Assembly: GCA_002162925.1 (NCBI GenBank) | Contig: MABC01000019.1 | Span: 1-55,904 of the forward strand | Length of the DNA: 55,904 bases | Direction of reading: 5' to 3' | DNA from: Thalassotalea sp. 42_200_T64 | GTDB taxonomy: Bacteria; Pseudomonadota; Gammaproteobacteria; Enterobacterales; Alteromonadaceae | Program-made: the position numbers and the translations under genes | Shown here: positions 1-8,299 of the stretch, in pieces | Layout of the letters: the number at the start of each line of letters is the position of its first letter | How positions within the stretch are numbered: the stretch's first letter is position 1 | Notes under the pieces: generated by a model | Told to the model about the DNA's origin: nothing | Databases searched by the model: none | The model's input: the letters and a program-made list of their open reading frames with translations, nothing else

Positions 1-181
1 CTCATTAATAGGCCGGATATACGTATGTAGTTTATTCCTGTTCTTTATAACGAAACGAGTTTTAAGATAAAAATAGTTATCAGAAAGCATTGCGTTTTTT
101 GAGGTGTACATATACGTGCTTATACCCGGCAGGCAGGAGCCTTTAGAGGGTGATTGCACATGGACGTAAGTTGAATTTGGC
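1..181. other. Left-edge non-coding stretch with one operator-like motif
   Basis: I see no convincing gene here. Bases 18-28 hold an ATACGTAT core followed by GTA, which matches the operator-like palindromes found upstream of glgP and in the receptor/pullulanase divergent region. A weaker TATACGTG version lies near 110-119. If functional, the first would control a gene lying to the left of the window, because the only neighbour inside the window (hemerythrin) ends here. Confidence 0.4.
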
Positions 182-748
182 TTATTTAATGCCGCTAGCG
201 TTTAAATGTGCAGTATATTGTTTGTCGGTGCCGTTAATGTGATTGATTAACCAATCACTGAGAAACTTGCTGACTTCTTCAAAGGCATCGTGACCAACTT
301 GTTCGTATTTTTGTTCTATCTCTTTAATTTTTTCTATCATAATTTGATGCTGCAGTTTATGTGCTTCCAGATCTGGATAGCCACTATCACTCATCATTTG
401 TTCTTCGCGAGTAAAATGGTAACGAGTGTATTCGATCAACTCTTTTAAACTTTGATGTTCAAAGTCACAGCCCATGTCGTAATCGTAAGCGGTATTAAAT
501 TGATTTAATAAGGTAATAAGCTTTTGATGGTCTAAATCTAATGACTTAACACCAACACTATATTCACTCTTCCATTTTAAAATCTTGCCATTTTTCTTAT
601 GGTTATAGATCCAGGGCACAATAATTAACAAGGCGATTAATAGCCAAGATATTTTGTTATCTATCCCGATCAAAAAACCGAGGAAGATAATCACAGTAAC
701 TAGCCCAATTAAGGCTGCATAAATCAATGCTTTGTAACGATTAGTCAT
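182..748 (-). CDS. Membrane-anchored bacteriohemerythrin
   Basis: Small di-iron protein of the bacteriohemerythrin family, expected to bind O2 (or NO) at a diiron site. The 188 residues begin with two hydrophobic helices (about residues 6-28 and 33-48), and the four-helix hemerythrin domain follows. The ligand pattern is visible: DLDHQKL, then RYHFTREEQM (H-x3-E), HKLQH (H-x3-H) and NHINGTD (H-x4-D). The longest frame opens with a TTG at 754, but the ATG at 748 gives the more normal start and I use it; the upstream Shine-Dalgarno is weak either way. The gene is divergent from nirS across a 349-base gap that contains an FNR/DNR-like box, so oxygen or nitrogen-oxide control is plausible. Delivery or sensing of O2/NO next to nitrite reductase is inference. 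Confidence 0.85.
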   Translation of the reverse strand: MTNRYKALIYAALIGLVTVIIFLGFLIGIDNKISWLLIALLIIVPWIYNHKKNGKILKWKSEYSVGVKSLDLDHQKLITLLNQFNTAYDYDMGCDFEHQSLKELIEYTRYHFTREEQMMSDSGYPDLEAHKLQHQIMIEKIKEIEQKYEQVGHDAFEEVSKFLSDWLINHINGTDKQYTAHLNASGIK

Positions 749-1097
749 TTTCAATACCCATAATTATTATAAGGTTAAAGTAGCTTTTGGTTTTATCCAT
801 CTTAAAACAAAAAACGCCGATTTTTTAACGAATTGATGCAAATGCCGGCAAAATTGTAACAAAGTTTGATCTAGGTTAAATAAACACTTGCCCTATTGGT
901 AGATAGTTGTTGGCAGAAGGTGGAAACGTAACAAATAGTTAAGTTAGCTTCTCAATAAAGCTGTTTTTAAGGATGGTTCTTGCTATCAATAAGCAGTCTT
1001 TACAAGTGATTCTCGACTATTTAAAGGTACATTTAATGGTCATTAAAGTGCCTCTCTGCCTAACAAGTATTGTTAAATAACCTCGGGAGAGATACCA
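749..1097. other. Divergent intergenic region, hemerythrin / nirS
   Basis: A 349-base gap with no ORF of note. It carries the candidate FNR/DNR box (866-879), a plausible -10 (900-905), a leader of about 185 bases, and the nirS Shine-Dalgarno GGGAGAG just before the ATG at 1098. Confidence 0.6.
866..879 (+). promoter_or_regulatory. Candidate FNR/DNR-type box for nirS
   Basis: TTGATCTAGGTTAA resembles the CRP/FNR-superfamily anaerobic box TTGAT-N4-ATCAA: the left half is perfect and the right half has 3 of 5 matches. The box centre is about 41.5 bases upstream of a start site near 914, and a TAGATA hexamer at 900-905 sits where the -10 of a class II promoter would be. The regulator (FNR, DNR or NnrR type) is not in the window. 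Confidence 0.55.
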
Positions 1098-2726
1098 ATG
1101 AAAGCAATAAAATATGGAGTGTCCGTACTCAGTGTTGCAGTAGGACTGGCTGTTAGTGGTATGAGCATGACCGTTTCGGCGGCAGAACCAACTTTATCAG
1201 AAGCAGACTTTGCAGAAGCACAATTACATTACTTCCAGCGTTGTGCTGGTTGTCATGGTGTATTACGAAAAGGCGCAACCGGTAAAAACTTAGAGCCAAA
1301 AAGTACCTTGAAGAAAGGCCAAAAACGTTTGGAAAAAATTATCGCGCTAGGTACCGAAGGCGGGATGAATAACTTCGACGATTTATTCACTAAGAAAGAA
1401 ATCTCTAACTTAGCGACCTTTATTCAAATGACACCACCAGTGCCACCAGAAATGTCACTAGAGCAAATGCGTTCACATACTAAAGAATATGTTGCTCTTA
1501 AAGATTACCCGTCTAAACCATTACATGGCTTGAACTGGAAAAATTTCTTTGTTGTTATCGAGCGTGATGCTGGTACAGCCGCGATCATCGATGGCGATAC
1601 TAAAAAAATCGTTACTCATATTGATACCGGTTACGCGGTACATGTTATTAAAGGTACAGAACATCATAAAGTAGATCATGCCAAAGATATTGGCCGCTTT
1701 TGGTACACCATTGGTCGGGACGGTAAAGTCAATAAAATCGATTTATGGCAAACCCCTGAAAAAATGTTAGTTGCTGAAACTAAAATGGCTTACGACGCAC
1801 GTGATATTGCCGTTTCTGGTGACGGAAAATACGTAATTGCCGGTGGTTACTGGCCAGCGCATTTCGTAATCATGGATGCTGAGACGTTAAATCCACTGAA
1901 AGTTGTGTCAACTCGTGGTTACAACACCAAAGGTGAGTTCATCAACGAAGCGCGTGTAGCCGCGATCTACACTACGCCAAACGAATCTTCTTTCATGGTT
2001 GCCGTTAAAGAAACTGGGCAAATGTTGCAAGTTGACTATAAAGATTTAGAGAACTTAACCATTACTGAAATTGCCTCGGCTGAATTTTTACACGATGGTT
2101 TCTTCGACCCTTCTGGTCGTTACTTCCAAATTGCCGCGAATGCGTCAAACAAGATGGTGGTAATTGATACTAAAGAACGTAAGTTAGAAGCAATGATTGA
2201 AGTTGATACCTTGCCTCACCCAGGTCCGGGTGCTAACTGGGTTGATGAAAAATGTGGCCCTGTTGGTGGTACCACTCACTTAGGTGTCGGTCTTGTCTCT
2301 GTATGGGGTAATGATCCGATTGGTCATCCAGACCAAGCCTGGAAACTTTGCTATGAAGTGGAAACCGATGGCGCTGGTGTATTTATCCGTACCCATGAAA
2401 CATCACCATATGTTTGGGCAGATCAGTTGAAACACCCTGAACCAGAAATTCAACAATCTGTACAAGTTTTTGATAAAAAGACTCATGAAATCGTGAAAAC
2501 CATTCGGGTAACCGAAGACGAAGGTAAAGCCGCTCTTCATATGGAATTCAACGACGATGGTACTGAAGTTTGGGTATCTGTGTGGAACCGTAAAGATGCG
2601 AAAAACCCTACTGGTGAAATCGTAGTTTATGATGCGAAAACCCTTAAAGAAAAACACCGCATTAAAGGTTTAACCACGCCAACAGGTAAGTTCAACGTAT
2701 TCAACCGGATGAACCACAAAACCTAG
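1098..2726 (+). CDS. nirS: Cytochrome cd1 nitrite reductase
   Basis: Periplasmic NO-forming nitrite reductase (nitrite + electron to nitric oxide), a homodimer carrying heme c and heme d1. The 542-residue product has a Sec signal peptide ending near VSAA (residue 29). A short cytochrome c domain follows with CAGCH at residues 49-53, then an eight-bladed d1 propeller. The propeller contains the d1 proximal-His segment YAVHVIK and the two active-site His segments LPHPGPG and GTTHLG. Length and domain order are normal for NirS. Start ATG follows GGGAGAG with good spacing. It is the first gene of the nir cluster and is followed by a strong stem-loop before the multiheme cytochrome gene. All key residues I can recognise are present, so the enzyme should be functional. 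Confidence 0.97.
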   Translation: MKAIKYGVSVLSVAVGLAVSGMSMTVSAAEPTLSEADFAEAQLHYFQRCAGCHGVLRKGATGKNLEPKSTLKKGQKRLEKIIALGTEGGMNNFDDLFTKKEISNLATFIQMTPPVPPEMSLEQMRSHTKEYVALKDYPSKPLHGLNWKNFFVVIERDAGTAAIIDGDTKKIVTHIDTGYAVHVIKGTEHHKVDHAKDIGRFWYTIGRDGKVNKIDLWQTPEKMLVAETKMAYDARDIAVSGDGKYVIAGGYWPAHFVIMDAETLNPLKVVSTRGYNTKGEFINEARVAAIYTTPNESSFMVAVKETGQMLQVDYKDLENLTITEIASAEFLHDGFFDPSGRYFQIAANASNKMVVIDTKERKLEAMIEVDTLPHPGPGANWVDEKCGPVGGTTHLGVGLVSVWGNDPIGHPDQAWKLCYEVETDGAGVFIRTHETSPYVWADQLKHPEPEIQQSVQVFDKKTHEIVKTIRVTEDEGKAALHMEFNDDGTEVWVSVWNRKDAKNPTGEIVVYDAKTLKEKHRIKGLTTPTGKFNVFNRMNHKT

Positions 2727-2758
2727 TCAGTACTTTAATCTAATCAAATACTGATAAT

Positions 2759-2784
2759 GCGAGCATAACAGCTGTTGTGCTCGC
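2759..2784 (+). other. Intercistronic perfect stem-loop after nirS
   Basis: A 26-base near-perfect inverted repeat beginning GCGAGCA and ending TGCTCGC, with AACAG/CTGTT as the inner arms. No T-run follows, so it is not a classical intrinsic terminator. It more likely protects the 3' end of nirS mRNA or partially attenuates readthrough. Confidence 0.7.
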
Positions 2785-2815
2785 GAATTTTCGCTTAACT
2801 TAGTACGAGTTAGTT

Positions 2816-4609
2816 ATGGTAAATCAAACAATAAACAAACCAAGTTTCTGGTCACGTCGACTGATCCTTGGCACCACTATTTCAGGCGCAGTGATATTTT
2901 TCGTTATCGGCATTGTTTTTTGGGGTGGCTTTAATACCGCGATGGAAGCTACCAATACAACCGAATTTTGTATCGGTTGTCATGAAATGGAAGATAATGT
3001 TTATCAAGAATATAAGCCGTCAATTCACTATTCCAATAGAACCGGCGTAAGAGCGGGTTGTCCAGATTGTCACGTACCTAGACCTTGGATCCATAAGGTA
3101 GTACGTAAAATCCAAGCTTCAAAAGAAGTGTTTTCCTGGTTAACCGGAAAACTGGATACCAAAGAAAAATTTAACGAACATCGTTTTGAACTGGCACAAA
3201 GTGTGTGGAAAGCGATGAAAGATACCGATTCCAGAGAATGTCGAAACTGTCATAATTTTGAATCGATGAACCCAGAATTTCAAAAACCACGTGCGCGTAA
3301 ACAACATTTAAATGCCTTTGAAACCGGGCAAACTTGTATCGATTGTCATAAAGGTATTGCGCATAACAATGTTCGTGATCAATTAACCGATGAACAGCTA
3401 GAAGAACTGGAAGCACCAGTTGCCGCTTATATCCGTGAAGTACCACAAGAATACAGAGACGGCCTGGCGCGCATCGAAGCCAAAGAAGCGGCAATTGCCG
3501 CCGAGAAAAAAGCCAATGCAATGGCTGAAAAAGAAAAAGTACAATTGCAAATTGAACAGGCCGTAGCGGCAGCGTTAGCAAGTGCGCCGGCGACTAATGG
3601 CACAACTGCAACGGGTAAAAAGTCAGTAAAAACTGCGCCAGCAGCTAGCTTGAACGTTGATTGGAAAAAAGCCAGCAGCACCGACATCAGTGTGTTCTTC
3701 CCAGGGACTGCCTCAATCGAATGGGTTTTAGGACGTAGGCATGGTGGTAAACGCGCCTTTACCAAAGGTGATCGTTGTATCGAATGTCATGGCGAAGAAA
3801 TTGCCGATATCGGTCAAAACATTGTTACTGGTGAAAGTGAAAAAGATCTCGAGCCAAATCTAATTCCAAACAAGCGCGGCAGTATCGATGTCAGCATTGC
3901 CGCAACCCATGACAGCGACAGTCTGTACTTGAAATTTAGCTGGCCGGATAGCGACCATGCACCAGTACCATTTATTGACGGCGGTAAAATGGACCCTGAA
4001 AACAAAATGAAGCTGGCCTTCATGATCGCTACCGATGAGGTGGAATTTGCTGACCGAGCGGGTTGTTGGGGTACGTGTCATGCCGATGCCAACTCAATGC
4101 CATTTGCTCCTGAGCAAGAGACCTTAACTGGCAGTGAACTCGCTAAACGCCTAGACTTTAATTCTGGGGTGACTAAATACCTTAAAGAGAGTCGCAGCAA
4201 ACTTGAGCTAAAAGGCCGAGGTGGTAAAGCTCTTGGTGGTTGGGATAAGCTGAAAAGCGAAGAAGAAATTGCCGAATACCAGCAAGCACAACAATTTATG
4301 GATATTGTGCGCTATAAATCTGGCAGCAAGCAAGTGGAAGATGGCCAAATTTTAGCACAAAGAAAAATGCATGGCGGTCAGGGTGCACAAGCGGTTGCGA
4401 ATCTTAGCAATGGTACCTGGACAGTGGAAATCAAGCGTAAGCTGAAGTCTTCAAAAGCAGGTGATGTTTCGATTGAAGCCGGTAAAGTCTATAACTTTGG
4501 TTTTGCCATCCACGATGATTATTCAAATGCTCGTTATCACCACGTTTCATTTGGTTATAAACTGGCTTTAGATAATAGTGAAGCGGAAATTAATGCGATT
4601 AAGCAATAA
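2816..4609 (+). CDS. NapC/NirT-type multiheme cytochrome with C-terminal heme-binding domain
   Basis: Membrane-anchored periplasmic electron carrier, probably passing quinol electrons to NirS or its donors. The 597 residues contain one N-terminal helix (about 17-38) and a NapC/NirT-like tetraheme domain with CXXCH at residues 52-56, 82-86, 142-146 and 174-178. An Ala/Lys/Glu-rich, probably helical linker (about 211-280) follows. The C-terminal part has a fifth CXXCH at 321-325 and an unusual CX3CH (CWGTCH) at 417-422. This second half resembles the cytochrome c-552/ethylbenzene-dehydrogenase-type heme-binding fold (EB_dh-like); that assignment is from pattern memory. Ordinary NirT is about 200 residues, so this is a large fusion. 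The gene sits between two strong stem-loops. nirT would be the nearest symbol, but the architecture differs and I leave it blank. Confidence 0.85.
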   Translation: MVNQTINKPSFWSRRLILGTTISGAVIFFVIGIVFWGGFNTAMEATNTTEFCIGCHEMEDNVYQEYKPSIHYSNRTGVRAGCPDCHVPRPWIHKVVRKIQASKEVFSWLTGKLDTKEKFNEHRFELAQSVWKAMKDTDSRECRNCHNFESMNPEFQKPRARKQHLNAFETGQTCIDCHKGIAHNNVRDQLTDEQLEELEAPVAAYIREVPQEYRDGLARIEAKEAAIAAEKKANAMAEKEKVQLQIEQAVAAALASAPATNGTTATGKKSVKTAPAASLNVDWKKASSTDISVFFPGTASIEWVLGRRHGGKRAFTKGDRCIECHGEEIADIGQNIVTGESEKDLEPNLIPNKRGSIDVSIAATHDSDSLYLKFSWPDSDHAPVPFIDGGKMDPENKMKLAFMIATDEVEFADRAGCWGTCHADANSMPFAPEQETLTGSELAKRLDFNSGVTKYLKESRSKLELKGRGGKALGGWDKLKSEEEIAEYQQAQQFMDIVRYKSGSKQVEDGQILAQRKMHGGQGAQAVANLSNGTWTVEIKRKLKSSKAGDVSIEAGKVYNFGFAIHDDYSNARYHHVSFGYKLALDNSEAEINAIKQ

Positions 4610-4618
4610 TTTGTAAAT

Positions 4619-4661
4619 TTGCCTTGCTCGTTCTGAAATAAATTCAGAACGAGCAAGGCAA
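4619..4661 (+). other. Long perfect stem-loop after the multiheme cytochrome gene
   Basis: Nineteen-base perfectly complementary arms (4619-4637 and 4643-4661) around a five-base loop, starting TTGCCTTGCTC. Only a short A/T stretch follows, so it is at best a weak terminator. It lies 13 bases upstream of the cupredoxin Shine-Dalgarno and should strongly affect transcript readthrough or stability. Confidence 0.8.
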
Positions 4662-4685
4662 GATTTAAAAATAAGGAGGTTAATC

Positions 4686-5012
4686 TTGTTTAAGTTGTTT
4701 ATTCAATTAACATTTTCGATTGTATTAGCTGTTTTTTGCACTGATCTTTTTGCCAAAGATATCGTCGTTGAAATTTATAAGAAGAAGTTTATTCCGGCTA
4801 CCATTACGGTTGCGCCCGGCGATAAAGTGATCTGGAAAAACATTGAAAAACGCCAATATCACAACGTTTGGTTTAAACAGTTTTATCAGGAAGAGCCTGA
4901 CTACTTGTTCCCTGGCGACAGTTATGAGCAGGAGTTTAATGATGTTGGTGAATTCCCTTATGAATGTGGGCCACACCCGAAAATGACCGGCGTGGTTATC
5001 GTCAAAAAGTAA
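4686..5012 (+). CDS. Small periplasmic cupredoxin (type 1 copper protein)
   Basis: Plastocyanin/azurin-like blue copper protein of 108 residues with a signal peptide (cleavage near LFA, residue 23). Predicted copper ligands are His59 (YHNV), Cys94, His97 and Met100 in YECGPHPKM, the normal C-x2-H-x2-M loop. Translation starts at a TTG, since there is no ATG near and a textbook AAGGAGG ends six bases upstream. It lies inside the nir cluster between the multiheme cytochrome and nirC, so a role as electron donor to NirS is likely. Pseudoazurin and azurin do this in other denitrifiers; here it is inferred. No nirM (cytochrome c551) gene is present in the cluster. Confidence 0.88.
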   Translation: MFKLFIQLTFSIVLAVFCTDLFAKDIVVEIYKKKFIPATITVAPGDKVIWKNIEKRQYHNVWFKQFYQEEPDYLFPGDSYEQEFNDVGEFPYECGPHPKMTGVVIVKK

Positions 5013-5038
5013 TACCATTTGGGGCGACACTTGTCCCA

Positions 5039-5076
5039 CAGAAAATAACCATAGAAAAATGCGGGTATTTTCTGAA
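5039..5076 (+). other. Imperfect stem-loop after the cupredoxin gene
   Basis: Arms CAGAAAATA(a)CC and GGTATTTTCTG with one bulge, about 14 bases apart, in the 145-base gap between the cupredoxin and nirC. No T-run follows. With the two upstream hairpins it makes each of the first three cistrons end in a stem-loop. Coordinates are by hand and may be off by one or two. Confidence 0.5.
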
Positions 5077-5157
5077 AAAGTGATCTTAAACAATAAATAC
5101 AATCGATTTTATTGATAAATTTTAGCTATTATTTAATCACAACGCTGAAGTTTGCCA

Positions 5158-5547
5158 ATGAAAAATATTGCCTTATTGCTCACTAGTTTCTGCTTTATTG
5201 CTAGCCTGAACTTTAATTCAGCTATTGCAGCGCCCAGCAAGTCTGTGAAAAAAACTGCTGAGCAAACAACCTCCTCAACAGCGTTAACCAAACAACGTAA
5301 AAACGATCTGCTGCACTTGGTCAAACAAGATTGCGGCTCTTGCCATGGCATGACCTTAAAAGGCGGCCTTGGCCCGGCATTATTACCAGCAGATCTGGTT
5401 AACAAACCTGAATACTTTCTTACCATTACCATTCTTGAGGGTCGTCCTGGTACAGCAATGCCGCCATGGAAGGACATTTTAAGCGAACAAGAAGCGCAAT
5501 GGATCGCAGCACAATTGCTACAAGGGCTAGACAATGAACAAGACTAA
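5158..5547 (+). CDS. nirC: Cytochrome c55x, NirC
   Basis: Small periplasmic monoheme cytochrome c of 129 residues with an N-terminal signal peptide (cleavage near AIAA, residue 25). CGSCH lies at residues 59-63, followed by GMTLKGGLGPALLP and GRPGTAMPPW, the last carrying the axial Met. This block is typical of NirC, which can donate electrons to NirS and takes part in heme d1 maturation. An in-frame TTG at 5152 extends the frame by two codons, but the ATG at 5158 is the better start. The end overlaps nirF by 14 bases, so translation is probably coupled. Confidence 0.9.
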   Translation: MKNIALLLTSFCFIASLNFNSAIAAPSKSVKKTAEQTTSSTALTKQRKNDLLHLVKQDCGSCHGMTLKGGLGPALLPADLVNKPEYFLTITILEGRPGTAMPPWKDILSEQEAQWIAAQLLQGLDNEQD

Positions 5548-6811
5548 AATGCAGTTATTAAGTAGCCTGGTGATACCTTGGTTGCTATTGGGTTGCCAGC
5601 AGGTAACGAATACTACAGATACCAGCAAGAGTGAGAACAGCACAGAACAAGCAGCAGACGCGAATTTAAGAGCGACTGGCGACCTCGGGCTGGTTATTGA
5701 ACGCGCCACCGGACAAGTACAAATTGTCAACCATAGCTCTCAGCAGAGTCTGGCGCAAATTGATGGTTTAGGTGATTTGTCACACGCTTCTATTGTTTAT
5801 TCCCGTGACCAGCGTTTTGGTTTCGTTTTTGGTCGTGATGGTGGCTTAACCAAAGTCGACTTGCTCACCGGTAAAATTGATAAACGCATTATTCAGTCGG
5901 GCAACTCCATTGGTGGTGCAATTAGTCAAGACGGTAAGTTTGTCGCAGTTTCTAATTACACCCCCGGAGGGGTGAAAATTTTTGCTACCGATACGCTTGA
6001 ATTAGTGGCAAATATTCCGGCAACTGAGTTGCCCAATCATCCAAGAAACAAAGACGGTTCAATCAAACGTTCAAAAGTGGTTGGCCTGGTAGATGCCCCA
6101 GGACAAAAATTTGTTTTCAGTCTGTTTGACAGTAATGAAATTTGGATAGCCGATCTTTCTCAAAGCGATTTATCAACAGACAAAGTGAAAATCACTAAGT
6201 ATACCGACATCGGTCTTAACCCTTATGATGCGTTAATCAGCCCTGATGGTCGTTTCTATATCGCCGGTTTATTTGGTGAAGATGGTATGGCGCTACTGGA
6301 TTTATGGTCATTGGATAAAGGCGTGAAACGTATCCTTGGTGATTACGGCAAAGGCGAGAAAAAACTGCCGGTTTATAAAATGCCCCATCTTGAAGGCTGG
6401 GCTATCGCCGGAAACTATGCTTATGTACCCGCGGTAGGCTTACACCAGGTATTGATCATCGACACCAACACCTGGCAGCAAGTTGGCGCCATTGATGTGC
6501 ATGGTCAGCCGGTATTTGTGATGGCGCAACCGGATAACCGTCAAATTTGGGTAAACTTTGCTTACCCGTTAAACGATACCATTCAGGTTATCGACAGTAA
6601 GAACCAGCAGCTGATTAAAACCTTAACGCCAGGGCCTGGAGTACTGCACATGGAATTTACCCCGCGTGGTGAACATGTGTGGATGTCGGTGCGCGACAGC
6701 GATGAAATTCAAATTTATAACAGCCAGAATTTTGAGTTGTTGAACACCATACCGGCAGAAAGCCCAAGCGGTATCTTTTTTACCAACCGGGCGCACCAAA
6801 TAGGGTTGTAA
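5534..6811 (+). CDS. nirF: Heme d1 biosynthesis protein NirF (lipoprotein)
   Basis: Periplasmic heme d1 biosynthesis protein with an NirS-like beta-propeller but no heme c domain. It acts after the side-chain steps and works with NirN and NirS. The 425 residues start with a lipoprotein signal (WLLLGC, lipobox Cys about residue 21), so it should be membrane-tethered. The propeller repeats and the ending HMEFTPRGEHVWMSVRDSD align in style with the d1 domain of NirS and NirN in this window. Stop and next start overlap by one base with nirD. Its position between nirC and nirD matches Pseudomonas nir clusters. Confidence 0.93.
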   Translation: MNKTKMQLLSSLVIPWLLLGCQQVTNTTDTSKSENSTEQAADANLRATGDLGLVIERATGQVQIVNHSSQQSLAQIDGLGDLSHASIVYSRDQRFGFVFGRDGGLTKVDLLTGKIDKRIIQSGNSIGGAISQDGKFVAVSNYTPGGVKIFATDTLELVANIPATELPNHPRNKDGSIKRSKVVGLVDAPGQKFVFSLFDSNEIWIADLSQSDLSTDKVKITKYTDIGLNPYDALISPDGRFYIAGLFGEDGMALLDLWSLDKGVKRILGDYGKGEKKLPVYKMPHLEGWAIAGNYAYVPAVGLHQVLIIDTNTWQQVGAIDVHGQPVFVMAQPDNRQIWVNFAYPLNDTIQVIDSKNQQLIKTLTPGPGVLHMEFTPRGEHVWMSVRDSDEIQIYNSQNFELLNTIPAESPSGIFFTNRAHQIGL

Positions 6812-7323
6812 TGATGACAGCTAGGCAAATCACAATCGAAACTAAAGTGGATAGTTTAAGCCAACAGATAATCAATGCGTATCAAAAAGACTTTCCGCTG
6901 TGTTCAAGACCGTTCTTGCAGTTGGCTGAGCGTTTTAACGTAAGCGAAGAGCAAATCATTGAGCGCATAAGCTTGTTACAAGAGCAGCAAATATTATCGC
7001 GCCTTGGGCCGGTATTTAACCACATGCAAGCTGGTGCCAGTACTTTAGCGGCATTGGCAGTGCCAGCAGAACGCCTTGATGAAGTCGCCGACATGGTAAG
7101 TCAGTTTAAGCAAGTGAATCATAACTATGCGCGCGAGCATCAATATAATCTATGGTTTGTTGCCACCGCCGCGAATGAGAAAATGCTGAAACAGTGTTTA
7201 ACCCATATTCATCGTGAAACCGGGTTTGAACCATTAATTTTGCCGATGGAGCAGTCGTATCATATCGATCTGGGCTTTGAGGTAGATTTCAGCGAGACCG
7301 AGGTGAATAAACATGAGCACTAA
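6811..7323 (+). CDS. nirD: Siroheme decarboxylase subunit NirD
   Basis: One of four Lrp/AsnC-like subunits that decarboxylate siroheme to 12,18-didecarboxysiroheme in heme d1 synthesis. The 170-residue product has an N-terminal winged-helix-like part (FLQLAERFNVSEEQIIERI) and an AsnC-like C-terminal part with RLGPVFNHMQAGAS and NHNYAREH(x)YNLWFV. These hallmarks are shared with NirG in this window. ATG at 6811 overlaps the nirF stop; a second ATG follows directly at 6814. It overlaps nirL by 11 bases. The D versus G naming follows gene order. Confidence 0.9.
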   Translation: MMTARQITIETKVDSLSQQIINAYQKDFPLCSRPFLQLAERFNVSEEQIIERISLLQEQQILSRLGPVFNHMQAGASTLAALAVPAERLDEVADMVSQFKQVNHNYAREHQYNLWFVATAANEKMLKQCLTHIHRETGFEPLILPMEQSYHIDLGFEVDFSETEVNKHEH

Positions 7324-7846
7324 TGCCATCGCATTTTTAAACAGCGAGAATCCAGAACTGAGCGTTGAACAACAATTGCAGTTGTTTAACGCCATCGAAT
7401 CTGGCCTGCCTTTGGTTGCTCAGCCTTATTTGGCCTTGGCAGAAGATATTGATGCCAGCGAAGAACAAGTGATTGCGATGATAAAAGACTGGCAGCAACA
7501 AGGGTTGATCCGTCGCTTTGGCCTAGTCATCCGTCACCGTAAACTTGGCTACGTGGCTAATGCCATGGTGGTTTGGGATGTCGAAGATGAACAGGTTGAA
7601 CGCGTTGCTGCAATCCTAGCCGAGCAAAAAGTGGTAACCCTGTGCTATCGCCGGCCTCGGGTATTGCCACATTGGCCGTACAATTTATTTTGCATGGTAC
7701 ATGGTAAAAACCGCGATCAGGTTGTTGCTCAGTTACAACAAATTTGTCAGCACAGTGAGCTTGAAGGACTTGCTAAAAGATTATTATTTAGCTCTAAAGC
7801 CTATAAACAAAGAGGCGGTCGCTATCAGCATTCGCTGACCAGCTAA
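7313..7846 (+). CDS. nirL: Siroheme decarboxylase subunit NirL
   Basis: AsnC-fold partner subunit of the siroheme decarboxylase, 177 residues. It shows the L/H-type signature RRFGLVIRHRKLGYVANAMVVWDV and CYRRPRVLPHWPYNLFCMVHGK. Similar segments occur in NirH below, while NirD and NirG share a different signature, so the four genes form two alternating paralogue pairs (D-L-G-H). Overlap with nirD by 11 bases and a 9-base gap to nirG support one transcript and stoichiometric expression. Loss of DNA binding is expected for this branch but cannot be judged from sequence alone. Confidence 0.9.
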   Translation: MSTNAIAFLNSENPELSVEQQLQLFNAIESGLPLVAQPYLALAEDIDASEEQVIAMIKDWQQQGLIRRFGLVIRHRKLGYVANAMVVWDVEDEQVERVAAILAEQKVVTLCYRRPRVLPHWPYNLFCMVHGKNRDQVVAQLQQICQHSELEGLAKRLLFSSKAYKQRGGRYQHSLTS

Positions 7847-7855
7847 GGAAAAAAC

Positions 7856-8299
7856 ATGGATGCGCTAGATAGAAAAATATTGAACAGAACCCAGCTCGGT
7901 ATTCCGGTGTCGGATCAGCCGTTTGCCGATATTGCCAATGAGCTCGGTTGTGAGGAACAACAGGTTATCGATAAACTGCAAACCATGCTTGATGATGGTT
8001 TGTTAACTCGCTTTGGTCCGATGTTTGACGCCGCCAGTTTAGGCGGTGCTTTTACCTTGTCGGCAATGATAGTGCCTGAGGACAGGTTCGAGCAAGTGAC
8101 CGACATCGTTAATGGCTTTCGTCAAGTTGCCCACAACTATAAAAGGCAACATAAGTTAAATATGTGGTTTGTTATCGCCTGCGAATCGCAACAAGAAATT
8201 CAAACCGTGATCAAAGATATTGAACAACAAAGCGGTATACAGGTATTTGATTTTCCCAAGCAGGAGGAGTTTTATGTCGGACTCTACTTACCCGTCTAA
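7856..8299 (+). CDS. nirG: Siroheme decarboxylase subunit NirG
   Basis: Third AsnC-like decarboxylase subunit, 147 residues, with the D/G-type signature TRFGPMFDAASLGGAFTLSA and AHNYKRQHKLNMWFVIA. Start ATG follows AAGGAAAAAAC. The last 26 bases overlap nirH, whose own Shine-Dalgarno lies inside this gene, so the two should be translationally coupled. It probably pairs with NirH as NirD does with NirL. Confidence 0.9.
   Translation: MDALDRKILNRTQLGIPVSDQPFADIANELGCEEQQVIDKLQTMLDDGLLTRFGPMFDAASLGGAFTLSAMIVPEDRFEQVTDIVNGFRQVAHNYKRQHKLNMWFVIACESQQEIQTVIKDIEQQSGIQVFDFPKQEEFYVGLYLPV

Noticed and set aside
3171..3765. Minus-strand ORFs opposite the multiheme cytochrome gene
   Set aside because: They are antisense shadows of the Ala/Lys-rich linker and heme segments; composition is unnatural and the plus-strand gene is certain.
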